DNA of 64,000 nucleotides from Burkholderiaceae bacterium. GTDB lineage: Bacteria; Pseudomonadota; Gammaproteobacteria; Burkholderiales; Burkholderiaceae_C. The translations under genes and the position numbers were made by a program. How positions within the stretch are numbered: position 1 is the first letter of the stretch; the number at the start of each line of letters is the position of its first letter. Positions 56,152 through 64,000 of the stretch are shown piece after piece. The notes under the pieces are model-generated. The model worked only from the letters and a program-made list of their open reading frames with translations, was not told where the DNA came from and made no database searches. The stretch is from positions 1 through 64,000 of the forward strand of contig JACKLN010000008.1 of the NCBI GenBank assembly GCA_024235855.1, in the 5' to 3' direction.

Positions 56152-57486
56152 TCAGCCGCGGTTGTTCGCTTCGTCGTCGCGGGCGCGCAGGTCGGCCAGC
56201 TTCTCGGCGATGCGCTGTTCCAGCCCACGCGGCACCGGCTGGTACAGGCGCTGCGGCGCCAGGCCCTCGGGCCAGTAGTTCTCGCCAGCCGCGTAGCCGT
56301 CGGACTCGTCGTGCGCGTAGCGGTAGCCGGCGCCGAATCCCAGGTCCTTCATCAGCCGCGTGGGCGCATTGCGCAGGTGCGGCGGCACCGGGCGGGTGCC
56401 GTCCTGTTTCACGAAGGCCCGCATCGCGTTCCACGCGGTGTAGACGGCGTTGGACTTCGGCGCCACGGCCAGGTAGACGACCGCCTGCGCCAGTGCCAGC
56501 TCGCCCTCGGGCGAACCCAGACGCTCGTAGACCTCGGCCGCCTGCAGGGCCAGTTGCAGGCCGCGCGGGTCGGCCAGGCCGATGTCCTCGCTGGCCATGC
56601 GCAGCACGCGGCGCGCCACGTAGCGCGGGTCCACACCGCCGTCGAGCATGCGCGCCAGCCAGTACAGCGCGGCGTCGGGGTCGCTGCCGCGCACGCTCTT
56701 GTGCAGGGCGCTGATCGCGTCGTAGAACTGGTCGCCGCCCTTGTCGTAGCGGCGCAGCATCTCGCCGAGCGCCGATTCGAGCAGGCGCTCGTCGAGTTCG
56801 GCCCGCTCACCGGCCAGCGACACCAGGTTCTCGTAGGCGTTGAGCAGCCGGCGGGCGTCGCCGTCGGCGAAGGCGATCAGCCGCGTGCGGGCCGCGTCGG
56901 TCAGCGGCGGCGCCTGCAGCAGCGCACGCGCGCGGTCCAGCAGCAGCACCAGGTCGTCGGCCTCCAGCGACTTCAGCACATGCACGGTGGCCCGCGACAG
57001 CAGCGCCGAGTTGACCTCGAAGGACGGGTTCTCGGTGGTGGCGCCGATGAAGAGGAACAGGCCCGATTCGACGTGCGGCAGGAAGGCGTCCTGCTGGGCC
57101 TTGTTGAAGCGGTGCACCTCGTCGACGAAGACCACGGTGCGCCGGCCCTGGGCGCGCGCCAGCTCGGCGCGCTGCACGGCCTCGCGGATCTCCTTCACGC
57201 CGGCCAGCACGGCGCTGAGCACGATGAACTGCGCGTCGCTGGCCTGGGCCACCAGGCGTGCCAGCGTCGTCTTGCCCACGCCCGGCGGACCCCACAGGAT
57301 CATCGAATGCAACCGGCCTGCGGCCAGCGCCGCATGCAGCGGCTTGCCCGGTGCCAGCAGGTGGCGCTGGCCGATCACGTCCGACAACTGCGCCGGGCGC
57401 AGGCGCTCGGCCAGCGGGGCGTCGGCCGGCGCGGCGGCCGCCGGGTTGCCGGGTTCGGCCGGGTCCACGCCGAACAGGTCGTCCAC
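56152..57486 (-). CDS. rarA: replication-associated recombination protein A
   Basis: 444 residues, AAA+ ATPase of the MgsA/RarA/WRNIP1 family, which acts at stalled replication forks. Walker A is WGPPGVGKTT at residues 65-74, Walker B VVFVDEVHRFNK, and sensor 1 lies in GATTENPSFEVN. The C-terminal half (GSDPDAALYWLARM, EDIGLADPRGL) is typical of the family's tetramerisation domain. It follows lolA after six bases and ends the ftsK-lolA-rarA set. Confidence 0.95.
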   Translation of the reverse strand: MDDLFGVDPAEPGNPAAAAPADAPLAERLRPAQLSDVIGQRHLLAPGKPLHAALAAGRLHSMILWGPPGVGKTTLARLVAQASDAQFIVLSAVLAGVKEIREAVQRAELARAQGRRTVVFVDEVHRFNKAQQDAFLPHVESGLFLFIGATTENPSFEVNSALLSRATVHVLKSLEADDLVLLLDRARALLQAPPLTDAARTRLIAFADGDARRLLNAYENLVSLAGERAELDERLLESALGEMLRRYDKGGDQFYDAISALHKSVRGSDPDAALYWLARMLDGGVDPRYVARRVLRMASEDIGLADPRGLQLALQAAEVYERLGSPEGELALAQAVVYLAVAPKSNAVYTAWNAMRAFVKQDGTRPVPPHLRNAPTRLMKDLGFGAGYRYAHDESDGYAAGENYWPEGLAPQRLYQPVPRGLEQRIAEKLADLRARDDEANNRG

Positions 57487-57492
57487 GGGTGG

Positions 57493-58116
57493 CTACTGCT
57501 CCAGCACGTCGGCGCCGGGCGGCGGCACGAAACGGAAGCGCTCTGGCGCCAGCACGGCGTTGGCCTTCAGGCCCTGCAGCGTCAGCATCGTGCGCTGGCC
57601 GAAACGGTCGAGGATCTCCACCGCGGCCAAGTCGTTGCCCTTGAAGCCCACGGCCATCCACTGGAAGCCGCTGTCGGCGGCCTTCGGCGTGGCGCGCACC
57701 CAGGCCAGGCCGTCGCGGTCGGGCTGCGTGGCGAGCGTGAAGTCGCGCGCGAGGTCCTCGCCGGCCAGCAGGGCCGCGGGCGTGGCACCCAGGGCCTTGT
57801 CGACACGGCGCACGGTGACCTGGTTCAGGTCGGGGTCGTGAATCCACAGCGTGCGCCCGTCGGAGACGATGGCCTGCGGATAGGGCTTGGCGTAATCGAA
57901 CCGGAAACGATCGGGCCGGGCGAACTCGAAGCGGCCGCTGGAGGTCTTGGCGCGTGTGCCGTCGGCCGGCGTGACCACCTGGGTGAAGTCGGCGCTGCCG
58001 CTGCGCGTGGTGCGAACGAAGTCCTGCAGCGCCTGCAAGGCATCGGCCTGCGCGACACCAGCGGCCAGGGCCAGCACGGCGGCGAGCGCGACATGCCGGG
58101 CAAGGCGGAGTTTCAT
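57493..58116 (-). CDS. lolA: outer-membrane lipoprotein carrier LolA
   Basis: 207 residues. The signal peptide ends near VAQA (about residue 24). The mature protein has the LolA fold pattern ([40 protein letters not shown]). It ferries lipoproteins from the LolCDE complex to LolB across the periplasm. The gene overlaps ftsK by four bases. Several lipoproteins in this window (at 3032, 16634, 27119) would be its cargo. Confidence 0.94.
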   Translation of the reverse strand: MKLRLARHVALAAVLALAAGVAQADALQALQDFVRTTRSGSADFTQVVTPADGTRAKTSSGRFEFARPDRFRFDYAKPYPQAIVSDGRTLWIHDPDLNQVTVRRVDKALGATPAALLAGEDLARDFTLATQPDRDGLAWVRATPKAADSGFQWMAVGFKGNDLAAVEILDRFGQRTMLTLQGLKANAVLAPERFRFVPPPGADVLEQ

Positions 58117-60410
58117 GCCCCTTCGTCCCGCTTGGGCACGATGAGTTCCCGGCTGCCGTTGGTCTGCATCGACCCGACCAACCCGCTCTTCTCCATCTGC
58201 TCCAGCAGCCGCGCGGCGCGGTTGTAACCGATGCGCAGGTGGCGCTGCACCAGCGAGATGCTGGCCTTGCGGTGCTGCAGCACCACCGCCACGGCCTGGT
58301 CGTACATGGCGTCGCTCTCGCCGTCGACGGCACCGCCGCCGATGCCCTGCAGGCCGCCGTCACCCTCGCCTTCCACGCCCCCTTCCAGAATCCCGTCGAT
58401 GTAGTTCGGCTCGCCCTGGGTCTTGAGGTACTCGACGACGCGGTGCACCTCGTCGTCGCTGACGAAGGCGCCGTGCACGCGCACCGGCACGCCGGTGCCC
58501 GGGGCCAGATAGAGCATGTCGCCCTGGCCCAGCAACGCCTCGGCGCCCATCTGGTCGAGGATGGTGCGGCTGTCGATCTTGCTGCTGACCTGGAAGCTCA
58601 GGCGCGTCGGGATGTTGGCCTTGATGAGGCCGGTGATCACGTCCACGCTTGGCCGCTGCGTCGCCAGCACCAGGTGGATGCCGGCGGCGCGCGCCTTCTG
58701 CGCCAGGCGGGCGATGAGTTCCTCGATCTTCTTGCCGACGACCATCATCAGGTCGGCCAGCTCGTCGATCACGACCACGATGTGCGGCAGGCGCTCCAGC
58801 GGCTCGGGTTCCTCCGGCGTCAGGCTGAAGGGGTTGCCGATGGTCTCGCCGCGGGCCGTGGCCTCCTCGATCTTGCGGTTGTAGCCGCTGAGCTGGCGCA
58901 CGCCGAGCTTGCTCATCAGCTTGTAGCGCCGCTCCATCTCGCCGACGCACCAGTTCAGCGCGTTGGCGGCCTGCTTCATGTCGGTGACCACCGGCGCCAG
59001 CAGGTGCGGGATGCCCTCGTAGACGCTCATCTCCAGCATCTTGGGGTCGATGAGGATCAGGCGCACGTCGCGCGCCTCGGCCTTGTAGAGCAGGCTGAGG
59101 ATCATCGCGTTGATGCCCACCGACTTGCCCGAGCCGGTGGTGCCGGCCACCAGGCAGTGCGGCATCTTGGCCAGGTCGGCCACCACCGGGTTGCCGACGA
59201 TGTCCTTGCCCAGGCCCATGGTCAGCATGGACTGCGCGTCGTTGTAGACCTGCGAGCCCAGGATCTCCGCCAGGCGGATGGTCTGCCGGCGTGCGTTGGG
59301 CAGCTCCAGCGCCATGTAGTTCTTGCCCGGGATGACCTCGACGACGCGGATGCTGATCAGCGACAGGCTGCGCGCCAGGTCCTTGGCCAGGTTGACCACC
59401 TGCGAGCCCTTGACGCCGGTGGCCGGCTCGATCTCGTAGCGCGTGATCACCGGGCCGGGGCTGGCCGCGACCACGCGCACCTCGACGCCGAAATCCTTGA
59501 GCTTCTTCTCGATCAGCCGGCTGGTCATCTCCAACGTCTCGGGCGTCACGCTCTCCTGGCGGCCGGGGGCGGCGTCCAGCAGGTCCACCTGCGGCAGCTT
59601 CGTGTCGGCCAGCTCGACGAACAGCGGCTTCTGGCGTTCCTTGGCCACGCGCTCGGACTTCGGCACCTCCAGCACCGGTGGCTCGATGACGATGGGCGGG
59701 TGCTCGGGCAGGTCGAGCCGCACCTCCTCGGCCACCTGCTCGCGTTCCTTGGTCAGCCGCTCGGCGATGCGCTGGTCCTCGGCCACTTCGGCCCGTGCCT
59801 CGCGGCGCTCGCGCCAGGTGTCGATCCAGGTGCCCAGGGCATCCGCGGCCTGCAGCCAGGAGAAGCGAAGCGCCAGCGCACTGCCCATCACCAGGGCGGC
59901 GATCCACAGCACGCCGGAGCCGGCGAAGCCCAGCCAGGTCATCGACAGCGGGCCCAGCGTGTAGCCCAGCACGCCACCGGCATGGCCGGGCAAGGCACCT
60001 TCCCAGTGGTACATGCGCGTCCATTCCAGCGCACAACTGGCCGCCAGCAGCAGTACGGTGCCGAACCAGACGCCGGGGTGCGGCTGCACCGCTTCGTCGC
60101 CGCGCAGATGCCGTGCCAGCGCCGACAGCCAGCTGCGCGCGGTGATCGGCAGCCACCACCAGGCCGAGAAGCCGAACAGGAAGTAGGCGATGTCGCTGGC
60201 CCAGGCGCCCAGGCGGCCGGCCAGGTTGTGAAGCGGCGCGGCGTCGCCGGACGTGGTGAAGGCCGCGTCGGCCGGGTCGTGCGTGACCATCGCCAGCAGC
60301 GCCAGCAGCCACAGCACGGCGCCGGCGGCCAGCCACAGGCGGCGGCGCCAGGCGACCGGCGCCCCCGGGGCCGGCGTTTCGCCGCTGAGCGAACCAAGGG
60401 GAAAACTCAT
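58113..60410 (-). CDS. ftsK: DNA translocase FtsK
   Basis: 765 residues. The N-terminus has four or five membrane helices (residues about 20-190), followed by a charged linker and the motor. Walker A is GTTGSGKS with Lys429, and Walker B lies in [15 protein letters not shown]. The C-terminal gamma domain ([28 protein letters not shown]) reads KOPS sequences and activates XerCD at dif. It pumps DNA at the division septum. It follows the Crp/Fnr gene after 46 bases in the same direction. Confidence 0.95.
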   Translation of the reverse strand: MSFPLGSLSGETPAPGAPVAWRRRLWLAAGAVLWLLALLAMVTHDPADAAFTTSGDAAPLHNLAGRLGAWASDIAYFLFGFSAWWWLPITARSWLSALARHLRGDEAVQPHPGVWFGTVLLLAASCALEWTRMYHWEGALPGHAGGVLGYTLGPLSMTWLGFAGSGVLWIAALVMGSALALRFSWLQAADALGTWIDTWRERREARAEVAEDQRIAERLTKEREQVAEEVRLDLPEHPPIVIEPPVLEVPKSERVAKERQKPLFVELADTKLPQVDLLDAAPGRQESVTPETLEMTSRLIEKKLKDFGVEVRVVAASPGPVITRYEIEPATGVKGSQVVNLAKDLARSLSLISIRVVEVIPGKNYMALELPNARRQTIRLAEILGSQVYNDAQSMLTMGLGKDIVGNPVVADLAKMPHCLVAGTTGSGKSVGINAMILSLLYKAEARDVRLILIDPKMLEMSVYEGIPHLLAPVVTDMKQAANALNWCVGEMERRYKLMSKLGVRQLSGYNRKIEEATARGETIGNPFSLTPEEPEPLERLPHIVVVIDELADLMMVVGKKIEELIARLAQKARAAGIHLVLATQRPSVDVITGLIKANIPTRLSFQVSSKIDSRTILDQMGAEALLGQGDMLYLAPGTGVPVRVHGAFVSDDEVHRVVEYLKTQGEPNYIDGILEGGVEGEGDGGLQGIGGGAVDGESDAMYDQAVAVVLQHRKASISLVQRHLRIGYNRAARLLEQMEKSGLVGSMQTNGSRELIVPKRDEGA

Positions 60411-60456
60411 GCGCGGGATTGTGGCCGAAGCCGCCCGCCCGCCGCGCCAGCGGCGA

Positions 60457-61128
60457 TCACTCGTTCTGCAGGCGTTCCTTGATGACCACGAAGCCGTTCT
60501 CCTGCGTCTCGATGACGCCGCGCTCCTCGAGGTCCTTCATCACGCGGCTGACCATCTCGCGCGAGGCGCCAACCACCTTGGCCATGTCCTGGCGGCTGAC
60601 CTTGTGGCGGATGATCTGCACGCCTTCGGCGTCGGTCTCGGCCATGTCCAGCAGCGTGCGGGCGACGCGGCCGTAGACGTCCAGCAGCGCCAGGCTCTCG
60701 ATCTGGCGGTCGGCGTTGCGCAGCCGGCGCACCAGCCCGCGCAGGATGGCGTACGAGAGGCTGGAGTGTTCCGGCAGGCAGCGCTGGAAGTCGGCACGCT
60801 GCAACACCAGCATGTCGGTCTGGATCTCGGCGCGCACGGTGGCGCTGTGGGGCTCGTTGTCGATGAGGCTCATCTCGCCGACGTAGTCGCCCGACTCCAG
60901 CACCGCGAGGATGACCTCCCGGCCGCGCGAATCGGAGGTCAGCACCCGCGCCCGGCCGTTGAGCAGGATGAACAGCGCATTGCTCTTGCGCCCCTGCTCC
61001 ACCACCAGCTCGCCACGGCGGAAGCGCCGCTTGCTGACGCTGTCGGCAATCGCCTGCGCCTGGTCGGCCGTCAGCATGGAGAACAGCGGCACGCGCCGGA
61101 TCAGGTCCAGGTTGGACAACATCGACAT
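60457..61128 (-). CDS. Crp/Fnr-family transcriptional regulator
   Basis: 223 residues. A cyclic-nucleotide-binding-type beta barrel covers about 10-130 ([24 protein letters not shown]). The C-terminal winged helix has [28 protein letters not shown]. The Cys set of oxygen-sensing FNR is absent, so cAMP or another nucleotide is the more likely effector. ATG 61128 is fixed by GGAGGT seven bases upstream. It is divergent from trxB. Confidence 0.9.
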   Translation of the reverse strand: MSMLSNLDLIRRVPLFSMLTADQAQAIADSVSKRRFRRGELVVEQGRKSNALFILLNGRARVLTSDSRGREVILAVLESGDYVGEMSLIDNEPHSATVRAEIQTDMLVLQRADFQRCLPEHSSLSYAILRGLVRRLRNADRQIESLALLDVYGRVARTLLDMAETDAEGVQIIRHKVSRQDMAKVVGASREMVSRVMKDLEERGVIETQENGFVVIKERLQNE

Positions 61129-61135
61129 GCGGGGA

Positions 61136-61141
61136 ACCTCC
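61136..61141 (-). promoter_or_regulatory. ribosome binding site of the Crp/Fnr gene
   Basis: GGAGGT on the minus strand, seven bases before ATG 61128. It decides this start over in-frame alternatives at 61122 and 61191. Confidence 0.7.
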
Positions 61142-61204
61142 GGTGTTGTTGTGTGTGCGTTTGTAGCCGGCCCGGTCGTGAAACGTGGCACGGAACAGCC
61201 AGCC

Positions 61205-61210
61205 TAAAAT
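61205..61210 (+). promoter_or_regulatory. candidate -10 box of trxB
   Basis: TAAAAT (five of six to TATAAT) in the 191-base gap between the Crp/Fnr gene and trxB. It predicts a leader of about 100 bases. No -35 of quality is present, so an activator may be needed. Confidence 0.4.
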
Positions 61211-61265
61211 CGGCCTATTGTGCCCATAGCGTGGCTTGCCACCATCCGGGCGCGTCCCCAGCTAG

Positions 61266-62270
<1,005 letters not shown>

Positions 62271-62271
62271 G

Positions 62272-62280
62272 TGCTAGAAT
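62272..62280 (+). promoter_or_regulatory. extended -10 promoter of rpmB-rpmG
   Basis: TGCTAGAAT: an extended -10 (TGC) followed by TAGAAT, starting two bases after the trxB stop. The predicted start near 62287 leaves a leader of about 129 bases before rpmB. Confidence 0.55.
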
Positions 62281-62286
62281 GGCGGG

Positions 62287-62415
62287 CTTTGCCGCTTCAG
62301 GGCGGCGACGGGCTACCGCCACCCGTTCCTGGCGAGGTCAAGCCGTCACCCACCGTGATCGCGACCGGTTCGTGAGCCGATCCGGTGCCGGCTGTACATA
62401 GGAAAGAGTGACCCC
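62287..62415 (+). other. 5' leader of rpmB-rpmG
   Basis: About 129 bases without a reading frame. It can fold into a GCCGC/GCGGC hairpin (62291-62306 region) and further weak GC-rich stems. Ribosomal protein operons often use such leaders for feedback control, but no known motif is recognised. AGGAAAGAG before the ATG is the ribosome binding site. Confidence 0.35.
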
Positions 62416-62649
62416 ATGTCACGCGTCTGTGAAGTCACGGGCAAGCGCCCGATGGTCGGGAACAATGTGTCCCACGCCAACAACAAGACCAAGCGCCGGT
62501 TCCTGCCGAACCTGCAATACCGCCGTTTCTGGGTCGAGAGCGAGAACCGCTTCGTGCGCCTGCGCGTCACGAACGCGGCCCTGCGCCTGATCGACAAGAA
62601 GGGCATCGACGTCGTCCTGGCCGACCTGCGCAAGCGCGGCGAAGCCTGA
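62416..62649 (+). CDS. rpmB: 50S ribosomal protein L28
   Basis: 77 residues, very basic. The opening [23 protein letters not shown] is diagnostic of L28. It belongs to the large ribosomal subunit. It is followed after 20 bases by rpmG in the usual proteobacterial pair. Confidence 0.97.
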   Translation: MSRVCEVTGKRPMVGNNVSHANNKTKRRFLPNLQYRRFWVESENRFVRLRVTNAALRLIDKKGIDVVLADLRKRGEA

Positions 62650-62669
62650 ACCGGTAGAAGGAGCGCACC

Positions 62670-62840
62670 ATGGCCACCAAAGGCGGACGCGAGAAGATCA
62701 AGCTGGAATCCACGGCCGGTACCGGCCACTTCTACACCACCAGCAAGAACAAGAAGACCACGCCCGAGAAGCTCGAATTCCTGAAGTTCGACCCGAAGGC
62801 GCGCAAGCACGTGCTGTACAAGGAAACCAAGCTGAAGTGA
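62670..62840 (+). CDS. rpmG: 50S ribosomal protein L33
   Basis: 56 residues: starts [19 protein letters not shown] and ends [10 protein letters not shown], the standard L33 form. It lacks the Cys pairs of the zinc-binding version, so it is the zinc-independent type. GAAGGAG lies before the ATG. A strong terminator follows 23 bases after the stop. Confidence 0.97.
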   Translation: MATKGGREKIKLESTAGTGHFYTTSKNKKTTPEKLEFLKFDPKARKHVLYKETKLK

Positions 62841-62863
62841 TCCTGCGGGATCGCTGAACGACG

Positions 62864-62887
62864 AAGGGGCGCCGTGGCGCCCCTTTT
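62864..62887 (+). terminator. intrinsic terminator of rpmB-rpmG
   Basis: A 9-bp perfect stem (62864-62872 with 62777+100 to 62885, that is 62877-62885) with loop CGTG, followed by T residues to 62887. It is the clearest terminator of the window. Confidence 0.85.
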
Positions 62888-62947
62888 CGTTGTTCGTGTC
62901 GACCAGGATCGGAACCGGGCACCGTCTGTGCTGGCGCCGGAAACGAG

Positions 62948-62967
62948 AAGGGGCCCGCGGGCCCCTT
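62948..62967 (-). terminator. 20-bp perfect palindrome downstream of the desaturase gene
   Basis: AAGGGGCCCG followed by its reverse complement without loop bases. It stands 43 bases beyond the stop of the minus-strand desaturase gene and is followed on that strand by TT, then CTCGTTT. It most likely ends desaturase transcription. Confidence 0.6.
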
Positions 62968-63009
62968 CCGACGTTCATCCGCCCCGCCTGACGCGGGTCA
63001 CGCGCCGCC

Positions 63010-64000
63010 TCAGGCGTGCGCCGCGCGCAGCTGCAGCGAGAAGTTCTGCAGCGCAGCGATGCCACTGTCCTCCGCCCGCTTGCACCAGGCCTGCAGGTCG
63101 GCCACCAGCTGCTCGGCGCTGACGTTGGTGCGCGTCCAGAGCTGGCGCAGTTCCTCGCGCATGGCCACCAGCTTGGCCAGCTGCGGGCTGGCACCCAGGG
63201 CCTGCTGCAGCTGCGGCTTGACCTGCTGCGGGATCTTGTCGTCGTCGCGGTGCAGCCAGGCCTTGGCCGCCATCAAGGGCTTCCACTGCGCGCTGTTCTG
63301 TGCGCCCTGGGCCTTCAGGTGGGCCAGTTCGGCGGCCACGGCGGCCTTCACGCCCGCGGCGTAGTTCGCCATCACCTCGTAGCGGTTGGCGATCAGCGCC
63401 TCCAGCGTCTTGCCGTCGGGCTTGGCCTTCAGTTCGCCGATGGCCAGCTTCGGCGGCGTCTTGCGCACCTTGGCCCAGCCCACCATCTCCATCAGGCGGA
63501 TGTAGCCCCAGCCGATGTCGAACTCGTAGGGCTTGACCGACAGCTTGGCCGACGTCGGGTAGGTGTGGTGGTTGTTGTGCAGTTCCTCGCCACCGATGAT
63601 CAGGCCGATGGGCGAGATGTTGGTCGACGCGTCCACCGCCTCGAAGTTGCGGTAGCCCCACCAGTGGCCCAGGCCGTTGATGATGCCGGCCGCGGTGACC
63701 GGGATCCACGCCATCTGCACCGCCCACACGGCGGCGCCGGCCGCACCGAACAGCGCCAGGTTCAGCACCAGCATCAGGCCCACGCCCTGCCAGCTGTAGC
63801 GGCTGTAGAGGTGACGCTCCAGCCAGTCGTCCGGCGTGTTGTGGCCGTACTTGTCCAGCGTCTCCTGCACCTTGGCCTCGGCGCGGTAGAGCTCGCTGCC
63901 GGTCAGCAGCACGGTCTTGATGCCGCGCGTGACCGGGCTGTGCGGGTCGTCCACCGTCTCGCACTTGGCGTGGTGCTTCCGGTGGATCGCGACCCACTCC
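63010..64000 (-). CDS. fatty acid desaturase, N-terminus cut by window edge
   Basis: 330 residues visible. Two His boxes are seen, HRKHH near the visible beginning and HNNHH further on; the first box is outside the window. Membrane helices lie between them (VGLMLVLNLALFGAAGAAVW). The family introduces double bonds into acyl chains of lipids or CoA/ACP esters using a di-iron centre. A C-terminal extension of about 150 residues, helical and charged, follows the last His box and is longer than in the simplest desaturases. The frame is open to the window end. Confidence 0.9.
   Translation of the reverse strand, partial: EWVAIHRKHHAKCETVDDPHSPVTRGIKTVLLTGSELYRAEAKVQETLDKYGHNTPDDWLERHLYSRYSWQGVGLMLVLNLALFGAAGAAVWAVQMAWIPVTAAGIINGLGHWWGYRNFEAVDASTNISPIGLIIGGEELHNNHHTYPTSAKLSVKPYEFDIGWGYIRLMEMVGWAKVRKTPPKLAIGELKAKPDGKTLEALIANRYEVMANYAAGVKAAVAAELAHLKAQGAQNSAQWKPLMAAKAWLHRDDDKIPQQVKPQLQQALGASPQLAKLVAMREELRQLWTRTNVSAEQLVADLQAWCKRAEDSGIAALQNFSLQLRAAHA

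Noticed and set aside
61186..61200. TGGCACG resembling the -24 box of a sigma-54 promoter before trxB
   Set aside because: The -12 element at the required distance reads AGCC instead of TTGC.

Overview
This is a 64 kb stretch of a high-GC (roughly 70%) chromosome from a betaproteobacterium of the Burkholderiales, most likely the Rubrivivax/Leptothrix/Ideonella (Sphaerotilaceae) group. The evidence is gene content and order: crp/fnr-ftsK-lolA-rarA, trxB, rpmB-rpmG, polA next to a DUF2782-type gene and thrB, a BPSS1780-type membrane protein, a Bug-type solute-binding protein, a PEP-CTERM surface protein, and dabBA carbon-uptake genes. Assignment to a genus is inference. Coding density is very high. 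No gap exceeds about 200 bases, and many neighbours overlap as ATGA or TGATG. I see no insertion sequence, prophage, CRISPR array or integron.

Layout. 1-998: 3' part missing of comEC. 1099-5861: exported protein, M48 protease, lipoprotein, RidA-like protein, DsbB and a UbiM-like hydroxylase. 5864-9131: PEP-CTERM protein and parC. 9250-14973: a LysR regulator divergent from dabB-dabA-cysD, an inorganic-carbon pump followed by an orphan ATP sulfurylase subunit. 14990-28462: acyl-CoA ligase, DUF2242 lipoprotein, polA, DUF2782-type gene, thrB, membrane protein, uvrD, guaC translationally coupled to a TPR-GGDEF cyclase, and an S41 peptidase. 28606-38754: valS, a divergent hydroxyacid dehydrogenase, galU, tusA, Nudix, cysM, tRNA-Leu(CAA), rhomboid, epimerase, CDP-glucoseen-reductase-like flavoprotein, and Bug protein. 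38885-40297: vanadium haloperoxidase.

40314-51735 is the most coherent accessory block. Ten co-directional genes encode an AMP-dependent hydroxycinnamoyl/feruloyl-type CoA ligase, enoyl-CoA hydratase, thiolase, SDR dehydrogenase, a 4-hydroxybenzoyl-CoA-type thioesterase, a complete Liv-type ABC importer (with a permease-ATPase fusion) and an acyl-CoA dehydrogenase. A divergent TetR-family gene precedes it, and a perfect 16-bp palindrome lies between them. Together they read as a self-contained import and CoA-dependent beta-oxidation route for hydroxycinnamates or related aryl-propenoic acids. A second livHMGF set without a binding protein follows at 52471-55998.

55999-64000: rarA, lolA, ftsK, a Crp/Fnr regulator, trxB, rpmB, rpmG with a clear terminator, and the 3' part of a fatty acid desaturase.

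Points that stand out: two compensating frameshifts inside dabB, cysD without cysN in the dab operon, a thioester-like Cys/Gln pair in the PEP-CTERM protein, a hydroxyacid dehydrogenase whose catalytic Arg and His are exchanged, a terminator-like hairpin in the guaC leader, and several starts that look leaderless.
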